Shown here piece after piece: positions 12,701 to 23,964 of a stretch of 64,000 bases of DNA. A program made the position numbers and the translations under genes. The notes below the pieces were generated by a model that had not been told where the DNA came from, did not search any database, and was given only the letters and a program-made list of their open reading frames with translations. The stretch is from Corythoichthys intestinalis (lineage: Eukaryota > Chordata > Actinopteri > Syngnathiformes > Syngnathidae). The stretch's first letter is position 1. Each line of letters opens with the position of its first letter. The stretch covers positions 23,092,501 through 23,156,500 of the forward strand of contig NC_080401.1 of NCBI RefSeq assembly GCF_030265065.1. Reading direction: 5' to 3'.

Positions 12701-13823
12701 AATCGAGGATAGTTATGTGTGATTTTCCACTTCGAAGACTTTGAAACATCACTCGGTTCGGGTTAGCATGTCGGCTAGCTGTCACGGCTTCTGGTTTGTT
12801 TACATTTTCCGAAGCCGGGGAAGGGAAATGACATATGTCCGATTTAGGTGTCATAAAATATCGTTCGGGAGGTGCGACAGTAAAGGTGAAGTCGACATTT
12901 TTGACCATTATGGAGTAATTTTGCCATGTCGTCCTGAATAAATGCATTTTTATTATTTCATATTCCATTCAGCACAAGACTGTTATTTGTCATGAACATG
13001 CCATTTATTTAGCAATTGGGGAAAATACTTGGATAAAAAGAATATCCTGTAAAAATATTGAAGTAAAGAGACAGAAACAATGACATTTTGCCGCTCTCTT
13101 CGTCGCGTTTTCCTCGTTGTGAATAGTTCCCCCTCGACGGGCTGACTGGTCCTTCTCAAGCCATTTATATAGCTATTGGGGAAAATACTTGGATAAAAAG
13201 AATATCCTGTAAAAATATTGAAGTAAAGAGACAGAAACAATGACATTTTGCCGCTCTCTTCGTCGCGTTTTCCTCGTTCTGAATAATTCCCCCTCAATGG
13301 GCTGAATAGTAAAACCGATAAGCCCAGTCTACCGCTGACGTCATCCACCTGTTGGGGACGCTAAAGCCCTGTAATGGTAGGCGTGGCTAACCGGCAGATT
13401 AAAAAACTAATTTCTCGTCATCTGTGCTTTTCTAAATTGTTGTATATAGTCGAATCGTCTCAAAATATGATTCTAATTCACATAATAATGCCATTTAAGA
13501 CTTTTTTTCTCGTGTCATATGCTCTTTAAAGTACCAATACTCTTCTTTTAATATATATTTTGGCTACTGTCCTCACATTTCCCCATGACTGACACCATTT
13601 CCTTATGAGGGAAAATAATATCCAATTTGTGGTTTTAAAAATGCCCTGTTAAATGGTGCCACAAACATATTTATATCAGTTTCTGAACTATCTTTTTCTT
13701 TTTCAGGGCAAAATGTGTGCAGAAGAAGAGTGTGCGCCCATGATGGAAATAAACAAGTGTGGTGAAAATGACACACAAGAAATGGAACGTCTCAACACTA
13801 TTAAAACCATTGTCCCAATGTAA
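702..13823 (+). CDS. slc5a5: Sodium/iodide symporter (NIS), 3' 13 exons; 5' end outside window
   Basis: Exons: 702-753, 3967-4034, 4382-4536, 4817-4957, 5353-5482, 5961-6049, 6286-6398, 6724-6794, 7942-8028, 10872-11068, 11271-11368, 11556-11641, 13707-13823. All have GT/AG borders and compatible phases, giving 467 codons plus TAA. The protein is a plasma-membrane symporter that couples two Na+ to one I-. The start lies upstream: the first visible residues are [17 protein letters not shown]. The family core follows ([25 protein letters not shown]). The segment [18 protein letters not shown] followed by MED keeps every hydroxyl, Asn and Asp residue known to matter in human NIS TM9 (T351, S353, T354, S356, T357, N360, D369). 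The three human glycosylation sites have equivalents: NGS in exon 4382-4536, NIT and NAT in exon 10872-11068. TMGVLPS and the cytoplasmic GLIWWDL motif separate it from SLC5A6 and SLC5A8. The human gene has 15 exons, so probably two are missing. The C-tail is shorter than human. Confidence 0.93.
1145..2312 (+). mobile_element. Non-autonomous hAT-type element, copy 1 of 3
   Basis: The ends read cagaggtgggtag at the left and ctacccacctctg at the right, forming inverted repeats. Flanking 8-mers caatcaaa and cacacaaa agree at 6 of 8 positions, as expected for an old hAT target duplication. The interior is related to the copies at 9608-10562 (inverted) and 38128-38988 (same orientation). It has no coding capacity. 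It lies in the first visible slc5a5 intron. Confidence 0.75.
3045..3407 (+). repeat. tRNA-derived SINE, near full length
   Basis: The head has a tRNA-like box A region (tggttagcacgtctgcctca, 3057 onward) and a box B match ggttcaatcc near 3094. The body contains the tract that appears elsewhere in the window (tcctcccacatccccaaaac, ggctggcaacc). The tail ends in ggataagcgatacagaagatg followed by a short gaatga run. Related copies or fragments lie at 15600-15680, 17860-17960, 47870-48130, 52440-52625, 53185-53305, 56688-57036 and 57845-57912. Confidence 0.7.
6499..6661. mobile_element. Short MITE with about 25-bp inverted ends
   Basis: The left end reads ggtgcccaagtccggtcctc and the right end reads gaggaccagacttgggcacc, an almost exact inverted pair. 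The 163-bp element carries only AT-rich palindromic filler. It sits in the slc5a5 intron before the exon at 6724. No convincing target duplication is visible. Confidence 0.65.
6795..7941. other. slc5a5 intron
   Basis: Apart from the small MITE at 7385-7464, nothing recognisable is seen in this intron. It contains AT-rich low-complexity stretches. Confidence 0.6.
7385..7464. mobile_element. 80-bp Tc1/mariner MITE (paired terminal repeats only)
   Basis: The element is TA-flanked and palindromic. It starts cagtggggagaacaagtatt and ends aatacttgttctccccactg, joined through a caatggg/cccattg hairpin centre. It is the minimal form of the family also seen, internally duplicated, at 24513-24636. Confidence 0.8.
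8230..9070. repeat. Long imperfect palindrome, arms about 420 bp
   Basis: The reverse complement of about 8230-8643 aligns along its length with 8657-9070. Shared blocks include gcccgttcagactgccttt, actaattcgcagtcc, gcatcaaaacaaatga, agtttgccccgactc and gaaatattgctta. The centre, near 8650, is only a few bases long. It looks like two head-to-head copies of one dispersed repeat inside the slc5a5 intron 8029-10871. The right copy appears complete (8656-9477). Confidence 0.8.
8656..9477. mobile_element. Non-autonomous DNA element with about 45-bp inverted ends
   Basis: The left end reads taggctacattcatactaca, then cttaatgcacgattccg. The right end is its inverse (cggattcgtgcattaag, then actatgaacgtagcctta). 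GC-rich remnants on either side (ggcccgggtgcgc near 8178, ggcccggggccgag near 9480) suggest it landed inside another repeat. Family not assigned. Confidence 0.6.
9608..10562 (-). mobile_element. Non-autonomous hAT-type element, copy 2 of 3, exact target duplication
   Basis: The element runs from cagaggtgagtag to ctacccacctctg. It is flanked on both sides by catcacac (9600-9607 and 10563-10570), a perfect 8-bp target duplication typical of hAT. Relative to copy 1 it is inverted. It occupies the slc5a5 intron before the exon at 10872. Confidence 0.9.
12020..13525. mobile_element. Non-autonomous DNA element with TTAA-like ends (piggyBac-like?)
   Basis: The left end agtgcctgtgacacg and the right end cgtgtcatatgctct form degenerate inverted repeats. 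Each abuts TTAA (12016-12019, 13526-13529). The interior matches the shorter copy at 43810-44506 over several blocks (gcatgtttatttcat, ttggatgtgtgtggaagcga, aaatatgattctaattcaca). It lies in the last slc5a5 intron. The assignment to piggyBac rests only on the TTAA and is weak; the repeat relationship to the second copy is firm. Confidence 0.6.
13001..13312. repeat. Tandem duplication, period 160 bp, about 1.9 copies
   Basis: The block beginning ccatttatttagcaattggg at 13001 recurs at 13161 as ccatttatatagctattggg. Nearly all of the following 145 bases are repeated, including ttgccgctctcttcgtcgcg. It lies inside the TTAA-ended element. The second known copy of that element (43810-44506) does not show it, so the duplication is probably copy-specific. 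Confidence 0.85.
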
Positions 13824-13910
13824 ACATCCGCCCAATTTATGTGTTCGCACTTTCTGGTAGACAAGACACTGAAAAATATTTCTCCATTATTGTGTTAATT
13901 TGGAACTCCA

Positions 13911-13916
13911 AATAAA
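13911..13916 (+). terminator. Likely slc5a5 polyadenylation signal
   Basis: This is an AATAAA hexamer 88 bases after the slc5a5 stop codon. No earlier hexamer is seen. Confidence 0.65.
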
Positions 13917-13923
13917 TATTTAA

Positions 13924-16191
13924 AACACTTTGGTTTAATTGACTGGACAGTTTTTGATTAAATACAAAATTCCCCCCTAAAATGTACTTGAATAATATTG
14001 TGTGGTGCTACACAGAGAAAAATTTGCAGAACGATTTAAATTGCAAACAGTTGCAATCAGATAACACACTTCAATCAGGGCTCACTCCCGTTTCAACCTA
14101 TCTTATGCATGGAATGTTCAACATATTTTAAATTTACTTAATGCAGAGGTGTCAAACCGATTTTACAAAGAGCCCAGCGAGTGCAGGTTTTTCTTCCAAC
14201 CAATGAAACGGACACCTTTCAATTTTTTCCAATCATTTCAAATATTTTCAATACCAATTTGTTCTCTTACAAGTGTAATCAGCTGATTGCAGTCAGGTGT
14301 TACTTGCTTTGGCAGAAACTTCATTGGTCAAACTGTCTGTGCTGTTTCAGTTGGAATTAATTTCTTCACCCAGTTGACCCTTTTTAACATTAGTTTGACA
14401 TCTTTGACGTAGCTTGATGCACTTCCTTGTTGTCAAATTTGTCTGCATACCACATTGCAAGACTTTGAGATGCACTTTTTAGTTAAAAGGAAATAAATGC
14501 TAAATAAATGTTAATAAAAGCGAAGTACGCCTGCATACGTTTCCAAAAGACAAAAAGTTGAGGCAAAGGTAGGAGAATACAGTTGGATGACTTCCAGATT
14601 CTCAAAGACCCGCATTCGTTCACACTCATTCAGGGGTTTTGCAGAGAGTTGGGGCAGAGCCGTACAGAGGGGCGCATCCCTTCATCCCTGAGGGTCAGTT
14701 AATGGGGGCGTGGATGGTCCGGGGATCGCCCAGAGGAATTGCAGTGGCCCCTATGCCGGAGCTGAGGGAGGAAGGGTTGGCCTCTCTTGCTCCACCCTGA
14801 TTGGCTGGGGCCATGCAAGGTGGGCCCCGGATAACATTTCCACCTTTCTGCAGGACGATCACACGTCTGAATGGGTTCACGCATAACTGGGTGCAATTAG
14901 ACTCACTCAGGTAGAGAGCTTTTCGGTGTCGGGATAAGAAATCAGGTAGCATAGAATAGGATGTCAACATATCCACACTTACAGGTGATTTACATAATAT
15001 TGGGTTTCCCACCTGAAATTGCTGAATTGTGTACACTCCACCCCATCTAATCATGTCTTATTTTGACTCACCTTCCCTCCTCTTTCTCTTCAGTTACCAG
15101 GCCCCCCACATGGTATCCACGGGTAAATATAATTAGCTAATGATGGCACCACTTTGCTCATAGGAAGCATAGGTGTGAAATAATACCATTTTTGTTGCTG
15201 TTTGTTCTTCTTGTTCTCTTCTGTCTGCCTCCTTCCTTTCGGTCCCCCCGTAACCCCTTTATGTTCGCTGCTTGCTGCTAATAAACAAAACATAATGGAC
15301 AACCACAATGGAAAAATGTTAATCAAACTCCCATGTTATACATTAAAACTATTAAGACCATAAGGACGCTCAGCTTCCTATTATCTGTGTCGTAGCGCAA
15401 CGGGACAGGTAATTAGAAAAAAACAGAAAAACAAAAAACAGCATTTCTGCTCGATCCATTGTTGCCTGGATGATTTCACGCTTATCATCGCCTGAGTTTA
15501 TTAAAGACCTCATTTGTGTTTCTTATTACAAACGATAGCTTCAACTAAATGCAGTATATACTGTACTGTATATGTATAGAACATTTAATGTCCTCCTGCC
15601 TGTTGTTGGCTTCGATAGGTTCCAGCACCCCCGCAACCCTCATGAGGATAGGCGGCTCTGAAGATGAATGAATGAACATTTAAGGTCAAACAAGTAGCCT
15701 ACCATTGACAGTAACAGAAATGAAGTGCAGCAGACGCTGTCCATACGTGTGCATTGGTTAACATTTACCACAGACATACTGTACCATCAAACATGACCAA
15801 CTAAAGATTCCTCATGCATGCTGTCTACATTTTCAGTTCACTTTTCATTTCTGTCTTGGTCGTTTTTCAATATTTTCATTTCGCATTGCCTCGAACTGAA
15901 ATGGCTAAATGGTTGAGCTCATCACTACAGATAGCCGCTAAAGGTAGTGGCACAATTTATGTCAATAACCAGAACACATTGTGACCTAAACAGCAATGGT
16001 GACTTACATTGAAAGTTTTTAATATCATATTAAACTTTAAAAAAAAATACACTGAATGTTTTTTTCAAAGACCGTATATTATACATGCTATACTAAAATT
16101 AAAATACAGAATCTCAAGCCAACGTGTCGTTTTAGGCAATGCTCCCTTCAATAATTTCATATATATACACATATATATATATATATATATA
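13924..16191. other. Intergenic, repeat fragments, no gene seen
   Basis: It contains a hAT-like MITE (14144-14408). A moderately GC-rich tract at 14640-15330 looks like an unclassified dispersed repeat (ggtccccccgtaacccc motif). A SINE tail fragment lies at 15600-15680, and an AT dinucleotide run at 16159-16190. The two frames open in the GC-rich tract do not resemble a known protein. Confidence 0.5.
14144..14408. mobile_element. Short hAT-like MITE
   Basis: The left end cagaggtgtcaaac and the right end gtttgacatctttg are imperfect inverted repeats. The interior gtgcaggtttttcttccaac is typical of a common teleost non-autonomous hAT family. No clear target duplication is visible. Confidence 0.5.
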
Positions 16192-17637
<1,446 letters not shown>

Positions 17638-18567
17638 TATATCTGGAGTATAAATCGCACCCCCAGCCAAATTTTTAAAAAAGATAATAAAATAAAAAAA
17701 TAAAAATAAAAAAAACTGATTTATAGTCCGAAAAATACCGGAATTAAAAGATGAGAACTATAAATTTTAAAATTACACACTGGATGGAGCAAATAAAGTA
17801 GGATTAAGTAGTATTATTAGTTGAAGAAAATCAAGAAATTACCCTAAAATAAAGAAAAACCACACAGACATGGGGAGAAATGCAACAATAAGGCTGGATT
17901 GAACCCTTAATCTCAGAACTGTGAGGCAGATGTGCCAACCACTCATCCACTTTTCCGCTAATGAAATACCATAATTAATTATAACAATTTAAAACATAAA
18001 ATGTTTCACCTCTATTAATTTACCTTGATAATTGTCTTGTGCTATATTCTAAACAAGTTCCTCAAGTGTGAATATTACATAGTGTAAATGTGTGCCCAGT
18101 ATTTCTCTGATAAAATGCTGAAAGAATGTTGGTGAAACCTAATAAATAAAAGAGGTGAAGAATGATCAGGAATGTGTGTGTAGATCTTTAGGCATATTAT
18201 AAGTGTGTCCTGTCAGCCCATCACAGTATCTGAAGATGAAGTTGCGCAGAGGGATGCAGCTGCTGGTGAGTGTCCAATTTCTTGTGACCACAGTTAGACA
18301 AGCATACACTTTGTCTAACTCTTTGCTGTACTTCAGTGATGTTGAAAATGTGTCTTTTCCACTTTTGCACAAGTCAAATTTGCACATTGTTTGATGTATA
18401 AATATTGACAGCAGCATAGTTCCAAAATGCGGTACATGCTGTGCCACGACACGACTTAGGCATGTAACACTCTGCGTGTTGGGTCCCCATGTGGTCAAAG
18501 TGCACCATTACAAGTTAGAATCTTCCTGGATGTCTGGCATTATTCGGCGACTATGAATGACATTTAT
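17638..18567. other. Intergenic, no gene seen
   Basis: It is AT-rich and contains a minus-strand SINE head fragment near 17860-17960. No coding or structural signal is supported. Confidence 0.55.
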
Positions 18568-18680
18568 CAGTGGCGGTCTTGGCAATTATGGGGCCTAAGG
18601 CGAACATATCCAGGGGCCCTCTTCATGGGTCAGGGGTTAAAAAGGTGAGAAGGGTGTGGAGGAAATATGTTCCGGTACAC

Positions 18681-19068
18681 TAGGGCTGTCCTAAACGACG
18701 AATTTTTTCCTGATTAGTCAGCCGACTAGTTTTACGATTAGTCGACTAATCTAATAATATATATATATATTTTTTTTTTTTAACTAATTTAGCAATGAAA
18801 TTTTTGTTTTTAGCAATGAAATTTTTGTTGACGCTTATTAATTCACAAAACCATTTTGGAACACTTAAATTCTTTATCAAGTACAAATAATTATGTAAAT
18901 AACAATAATTAATCACAAATAAACAATGAGGTTAAATGCTGATAGCATTTAGTAGTGCAAAAGAATGGAAAGTAAACAGATTCAGAACACTGACTTTGCC
19001 TTTCCAACATTATTCAAACCAATTCTTAAAAAAAATTCTAGCATTATTATTATAGTCTACTACTATAT
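18681..19068 (+). mobile_element. hAT-like element, 5' part (second half missing)
   Basis: It begins tagggctgtcctaaacgacg. Its inner region from about 18815 matches 58776-58960 (ttttggaacacttaaattct, aaacaatgaggt, aaaagaatggaa). The 3' end with the expected inverted terminus is not found. The interruption coincides with the nested element at 19077. Confidence 0.65.
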
Positions 19069-19076
19069 ATAATAGT

Positions 19077-19955
19077 CAGGGGTGCACATAATTTTTTTGC
19101 CCAGGTTCTCAGAGGAGGACCTGGAGATGTGACTTGGTCCTCATTGAGCTTGAGAGCCAACCCGCCTGATGCGATAAATTTATGACAAGCTTTACTTAGA
19201 GCCAATTAACTTTAATTAATTATATTAACAATTAATGCTTGATTAACATCAACTGGCACAACAAAATTGCCATTACTTTGAAATGTAAAGAAATAAAAAG
19301 CACCAATTCAAAATAAAGGGCATTATGCGGCTCCCACATTAACTCCAAGCCTTTTTAAAAGTGGGATGTCCTCCTCATAAGACCTTATTGAACGTGCATG
19401 TTTAGCTTTGTAAAATGCGAGCAAAAACACGTTTGTCAGTGCATGTCGCTGTTCATTACCTTTATTCCGCCACTTGTCCATAGGGCGAGCGGGGTCCTGT
19501 TTGACATCGATAGTTTGCTTAATTGCCACATGCTCTCTGTTTTTTTCGTGCTTTTCAAAGTTTGGATGGCTGAAATTCTTTGACCCTACATAAAATGCGC
19601 TGCTCTTATCGGCGACATTGGGATTCTCACAGCACATTTTGTACCGCATTTCCGTGCGAGCATCATTTGCTTCTAGCCATGGTACCGCCTACTTTTCAGC
19701 AAAAGTCCTTTTTTTCGGTAGCTCCGGTGACGTCTCTGTTGTCTGTCTGTCTTTTGACGGGGGTGGGGGAACACGGAAGTAATTACTCAGTGTGGCCTGC
19801 CTCTTTGACATTTTGAGAAGTTATTTTCTCGTGTCCGCCGCAAATACGGTGGTCAGCCATCGGTACGCAAAAGCGTATGGAAGTCGTTGAGGGCCAGCGC
19901 GTTTGTCTACGTCCGGTATGCATGCGCGCATGCGGACCACTTATGTGCACCCCTG
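19077..19955 (-). mobile_element. hAT-type deletion derivative with exact target duplication
   Basis: The ends caggggtgcacataa and ttatgtgcacccctg are perfect inverted repeats. Both sides are flanked by ataatagt (19069-19076 and 19956-19963). On the minus strand a frame of about 108 codons (19649-19323) resembles the N-terminal TTF/hAT-type zinc-finger segment of ZNF862/KIAA1586-like hAT transposases (FSHPNFEKHEKNREH). The rest of the transposase is absent, so the element is non-autonomous. Confidence 0.88.
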
Positions 19956-20165
19956 ATAATAGTAGTATAATAATTATAATAATTATTCATTGCCAAATAT
20001 ATTTGTCATAAAGAGTATCATTTGAAAGCTATTCTTAGTGTAGAATCTGTATTCTGTAGTATTTACTCTACATATTATAATATTAATTCTGAAGGATGTG
20101 GGAATAACTCTAGAAATCATTATTTATATGACGAACATAACGTGCTTTTATTTTTAAATGTTCAC

Positions 20166-21060
20166 CGGAGGTACGTTCGCTTAACCGCTAACCGAAAGCT
20201 TTACACTCCGTGAAAAAACATTCTTCGTCATTGCTTGCAGTGTCACTAATAGATTATTTTTTTTTTCGTTAGCAAAAGCTGTTGACCAGCTGTTGTGTGT
20301 TATTGTATGACTGATTGGAACTGTACTACATTGTTTCGCCACAGGGTGTGCTGTCGTGTATTTTATGTTCGGTGTGAAGAAGAAGAAAGTTAAAAGAGGC
20401 ATTAGCGGCTTGTTCTCAACTTCTCCCTCACTGCACTTTGTCTCTCATGGAGATTACATTCGCTCATGTGTTCGAAATAAACGATAGCCGATGTGCAAAG
20501 TAGCAAGTGAGCTATAAAAATAGCGAGCTAAGTGGGGTGAACAACGCGGGAGAGCCAAGTGAAGCTAACGAACAGCTAAGAGATGCTAAACGGAGCTAAG
20601 TGAAGCTAAATGAAGCTAAGCGACTGATTCAGATTCAGAATATTTATTGTCATTGTTACAAAAAGCACAACTAAACTTTGTTTGGAGCATCCATACAGCT
20701 AAGTTGGTAAAGTGCGAAACCCATATAATAAATACCCTTAAGTACCAAGTGTAAACATTGACACAGTACTAGACATAAGTATAAAAAAGATTCAACAGCA
20801 GCATAAAGTCATGTCAGTGGTAAAGTGCAGAGCATAAATATACCTGACCAGAACAGTTATAAATCAGTGCAAAAGCAGATGAGTTAATCAGGTATAATCA
20901 AGTATGCTGGTTGTCAACCAATAGGCAAGGGTAAGGGAGGAGGAAGTAGTGGGTACTGACATACTGCAACAATGCAAACCAGTTCAGAGTTATTGTTGTT
21001 GGTGGATGTGGATTATTGTCCGCAAGGGGGGGGGGGGCAGAGAGGGGAGAGGGGCAATAG
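20166..21060. other. Repeat-derived sequence without coding signal
   Basis: It contains the GCTAAG-rich stretch, a dispersed repeat from about 20629, and a G-homopolymer at 21027-21036. It lies within the proposed outer hAT-like element. No host gene feature is visible. Confidence 0.45.
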
Positions 21061-22203
21061 CTCTGCTTTGACTGATACTCAGTCCGTCGTCCTGGAACAG
21101 TCCATTGTAGTGCGTGTGTGTGGGGGAGAGATCATATAAATGCAGCATTCAAATGGCTTTCTTTTCTGTTTTGTTAGTTGTTTGTTTGGTATGCTGACAT
21201 AATTATACAGCACATGATGAATATTTGGGGGTGCTGCTGGCTCCGGTGGCCCAAGCCCTTGCTCGTTGGGGCAAGGGCAGCTGGTTGGGGGGCCCCCTAC
21301 TGATTGGTGGCCTAAGGCGATCGCCTACTTCGCCTGAATAGTGACTCCGCCTATGCATTTACTAGTATAGTCATCACTTGGTGGAGAGTTCATCCTGGGC
21401 AGAGGAAGAAAGAGTATATTGTATATAAAATATATATTTTTTACCGAATGTTCGTTCATTTAAAGGATTGTTGAAATAACACAACGTCAGAGCATGGGTA
21501 ATGACCGCCGAGCAAAATGGTATAATACTTTGCCTGTCAGTCTACATGATCTTGGTTTGAGTACCGGTCAGGTAGGTAGCATACAGTATATATTGAGAAA
21601 TCCAGAAGAGTGGCAACGCACCTATGGTAACGAATGAAGAAAACAGACCTTTTTTTTTTTTTGCCAAGGCACATACGTATTTGCCATTGTGACAAATAAA
21701 TTTACCTAATGCATACTGGAATCAGTGACGTGCGGTCAGGGGAGGCAGGTGAGGCAGAGCCTCACCTGTCATCATGACAAAAAAATAATTATAGCATCAA
21801 ATTTATATTAATATTCGTCCATTGCTCTTTATTTATGACTCATTTCAAACATTTTTTATAGTCAAAATCGCTGAATTTGCCTATTTCCTGTTCAAATAAA
21901 GAAATGAAACGAGAGGTGCGGCAGCAACGAGTAAAGCCTCACCTCTGATTGCGCAATCCTTAACAAACTGGGTTGATACATGGAATTGGAGCGTGCTGGT
22001 TGCCGTACATCTGCATGTCGCCATTATAATGTTTCCAGATACGTTTATTTGACCTGATTTTCCTCAGTCTGGCTAATGTCTTTAACCCTTAAAGTTTAAT
22101 GTTTGTTAGCGACATATTTAGTTTTGCTGATGGGAAATAAAACCGCAGTGAAAAGACACAGGCTGCGGCAGATAGTACTCTGCCGCACTGCAAGGGGGCG
22201 TAC

Positions 22204-22720
22204 GTGAAACTGGACTTTCCGTTAAAAGTGGACGCGGTTAACTCAACGCCGGTGTTGTCCGGAGCTAAAAGGTTTGCTTCAAACTACGGGACAGAGGATA
22301 ACTCGCGCTTTTCAAACGGACTGGTACACCCGAAAAGACTGGCTATGTGGCTGTCCTTCGAAAAATCGCCTTTGCTGCTTTCCCTGCCTTTTCTTCTCAA
22401 CTTGTGCCAATGTCTGGACTAACACGAGATATTGTGACATTAAAAAACTACCACGAAGCCTCAGCAAACATGAGAGCTCGACCACTCACATTCAAAGCCT
22501 GTTTGCTTTAAAAACTTTTGGAAGCTCAAGGATCGATTTGGCTTTGACGAACAGCGGAAGCTCAACGGTAGCATCCTCAAAAGCTAAGGTAAAGAAAAGA
22601 GTTTGAAAGACCTCATTAATGCAACCTGCATCCTAGCTAAACAGGAGTTAACATTTCGTGGTAACGATGAGCTTGTAGCTCTTCTAAAAGTGGCATATAT
22701 GTAGAACGATTACATGGTTT
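22204..22720 (+). pseudogene. hAT transposase N-terminal remnant
   Basis: Segments in two frames recall a TTF-type zinc finger (CCFPCLFFSTCANVW, then SLSKHESSTTH) and the start of DUF4371 (LINATCILAKQELTFRGNDE). A frame change lies between 22260 and 22290 and another near 22600. Stops follow around 22700. It is a plain DNA-transposon relic, not a host gene. Confidence 0.7.
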
Positions 22721-22882
22721 TGCTGAGAAAGATGAAAGGTAGCTAGACATTTGGACACATCCACTGTGTTTTCTGGCTTGTCAAATAGAACACAGAACGA
22801 TCTAATTGAAGCAATCCTCTCCATTGAGGCGGAGAGATTTTTTTTTTTTAAAGTAAAGGAAAATAAGGAGGACTTTTACTAA

Positions 22883-23421
22883 AAGGGCGTAGGTTTGCAT
22901 AGGGACGGTAGGGACATAACACTACCAACTTTTCAGCATGCTAAAATTGTCCCCACCAACTTTTAAGCAACCTTACCTTTTTTGCATGATATAATGTTCA
23001 GTTATATAGAGAATTTAGATCTTTCAATAGTTCCATATGTTGTAAGGATAGAATTGACCCTACCATTATTAAGTGAATTATTTTCACTATGTTTATGTTT
23101 GCTAATAAAAACCAGACATTTATTCAGGAAGTTTTCAAAATGTTTCTTTAGTATTTTTTGAAAACAAAGGTTTGAATTGAACAGTGTGTCATCTAAACCA
23201 ATGCACGTAAAAGTTATTATCAGTAGATAAGGATTTATTTTGCATTGATCATTTTGCCAATTAATTAATTAGGTTCATATACATTAGAAATGTGGCCCTT
23301 TGCCCCCTTCATCCAATCTGTTTGGTCTAATTAATGTCCCGTCCCCAGCAAAAAGTGTACCTACATGCAGGTTATGCTGTTATATCGTCCCTACGAATGT
23401 TGAGACAAAACCTATGCCCTT
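22883..23421. mobile_element. Nested non-autonomous element
   Basis: The left end aagggcgtaggtttgcatag and the right end, which reads aagggcataggttttgtctc on the minus strand, are inverted repeats. Inward of these both carry a gtagggacg-type motif. It interrupts the hAT remnant at 21723-23964. Confidence 0.6.
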
Positions 23422-23964
23422 CCAAAGTAACGCCGGTTTTTGTGGTGAAGGACAGGCGCAAGACCACAAACAGTTTTCATTTCAATCTTATTAAAAAAAA
23501 AAAAAAAAGAGCTTGGACCAAGAAAAATACAATAGAATATTTAAAAACTAAATTTTGGCCTTAAATAAAATATTATTTTTCTTTTCACACTTTTTGTTTA
23601 GCAATCTGTAAAAAATTGATTAAAGTTTCAGAATTAAAAGTTTTAAAAACAACTGAATATTTCACTAAAGGTCAGAATTGAATTCTGTGGTTTTGTACAC
23701 CACTCTTTACTCTCATTTATGTTGCACTAATTATAGAATGGTGACGGCCAACACATTGAGGGTGTAGAGCAAATGCATGTTATTTTCTTACTTTTACGTA
23801 TCGATAATATGTACCGTGTGTGCCTGTTTTGTGAAGAATGCTGATGAGATATGAAATAACCAGTAGCCAATTGAATAAGCTACCCTTTTTGGTTTATATA
23901 TTTGGAAATCTGACACTAAAGGAGTCAGTGCCTCACCAACCATGAACCTCACCGCACGTCACTG

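Larger units (their letters stand above)
18568..21354. mobile_element. Outer hAT-like element hosting two nested insertions
   Basis: The left end cagtggcggtcttggcaatt and the right end are imperfect inverted repeats (the right end reads cataggcggagtcacta on the minus strand). Both are followed inward by a gcctaaggcg motif. Flanks acatttat and gcatttac agree at 6 of 8. The interior is interrupted by the elements at 18681 and 19077 and holds GCTAAG-rich simple sequence near 20510-20625. A further dispersed repeat begins near 20629 (attcagaatatttattgtca). Confidence 0.5.
21723..23964 (+). mobile_element. Decayed hAT element with transposase remnant (DUF4371 clade)
   Basis: The ends cagtgacgtgcggt and accgcacgtcactg are perfect inverted repeats. 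Flanks (ctggaat, ctgaat) are only approximately duplicated. Inside, 22204-22720 encodes pieces of the zinc-finger and DUF4371 region of a ZMYM/ZNF862-like hAT transposase. A separate element with inverted ends lies at about 22883-23421. Confidence 0.85.

Noticed and set aside
12983-13348. 121-codon open frame on the minus strand
   Set aside because: It contains the same amino-acid block twice because it runs through the 160-bp tandem duplication inside a transposon. It has no family resemblance.
14695-15054. 119-codon minus-strand open frame in a GC-rich tract
   Set aside because: Low similarity to anything recognised and overlapping frames are equally open. The tract looks like a dispersed repeat rather than a gene.
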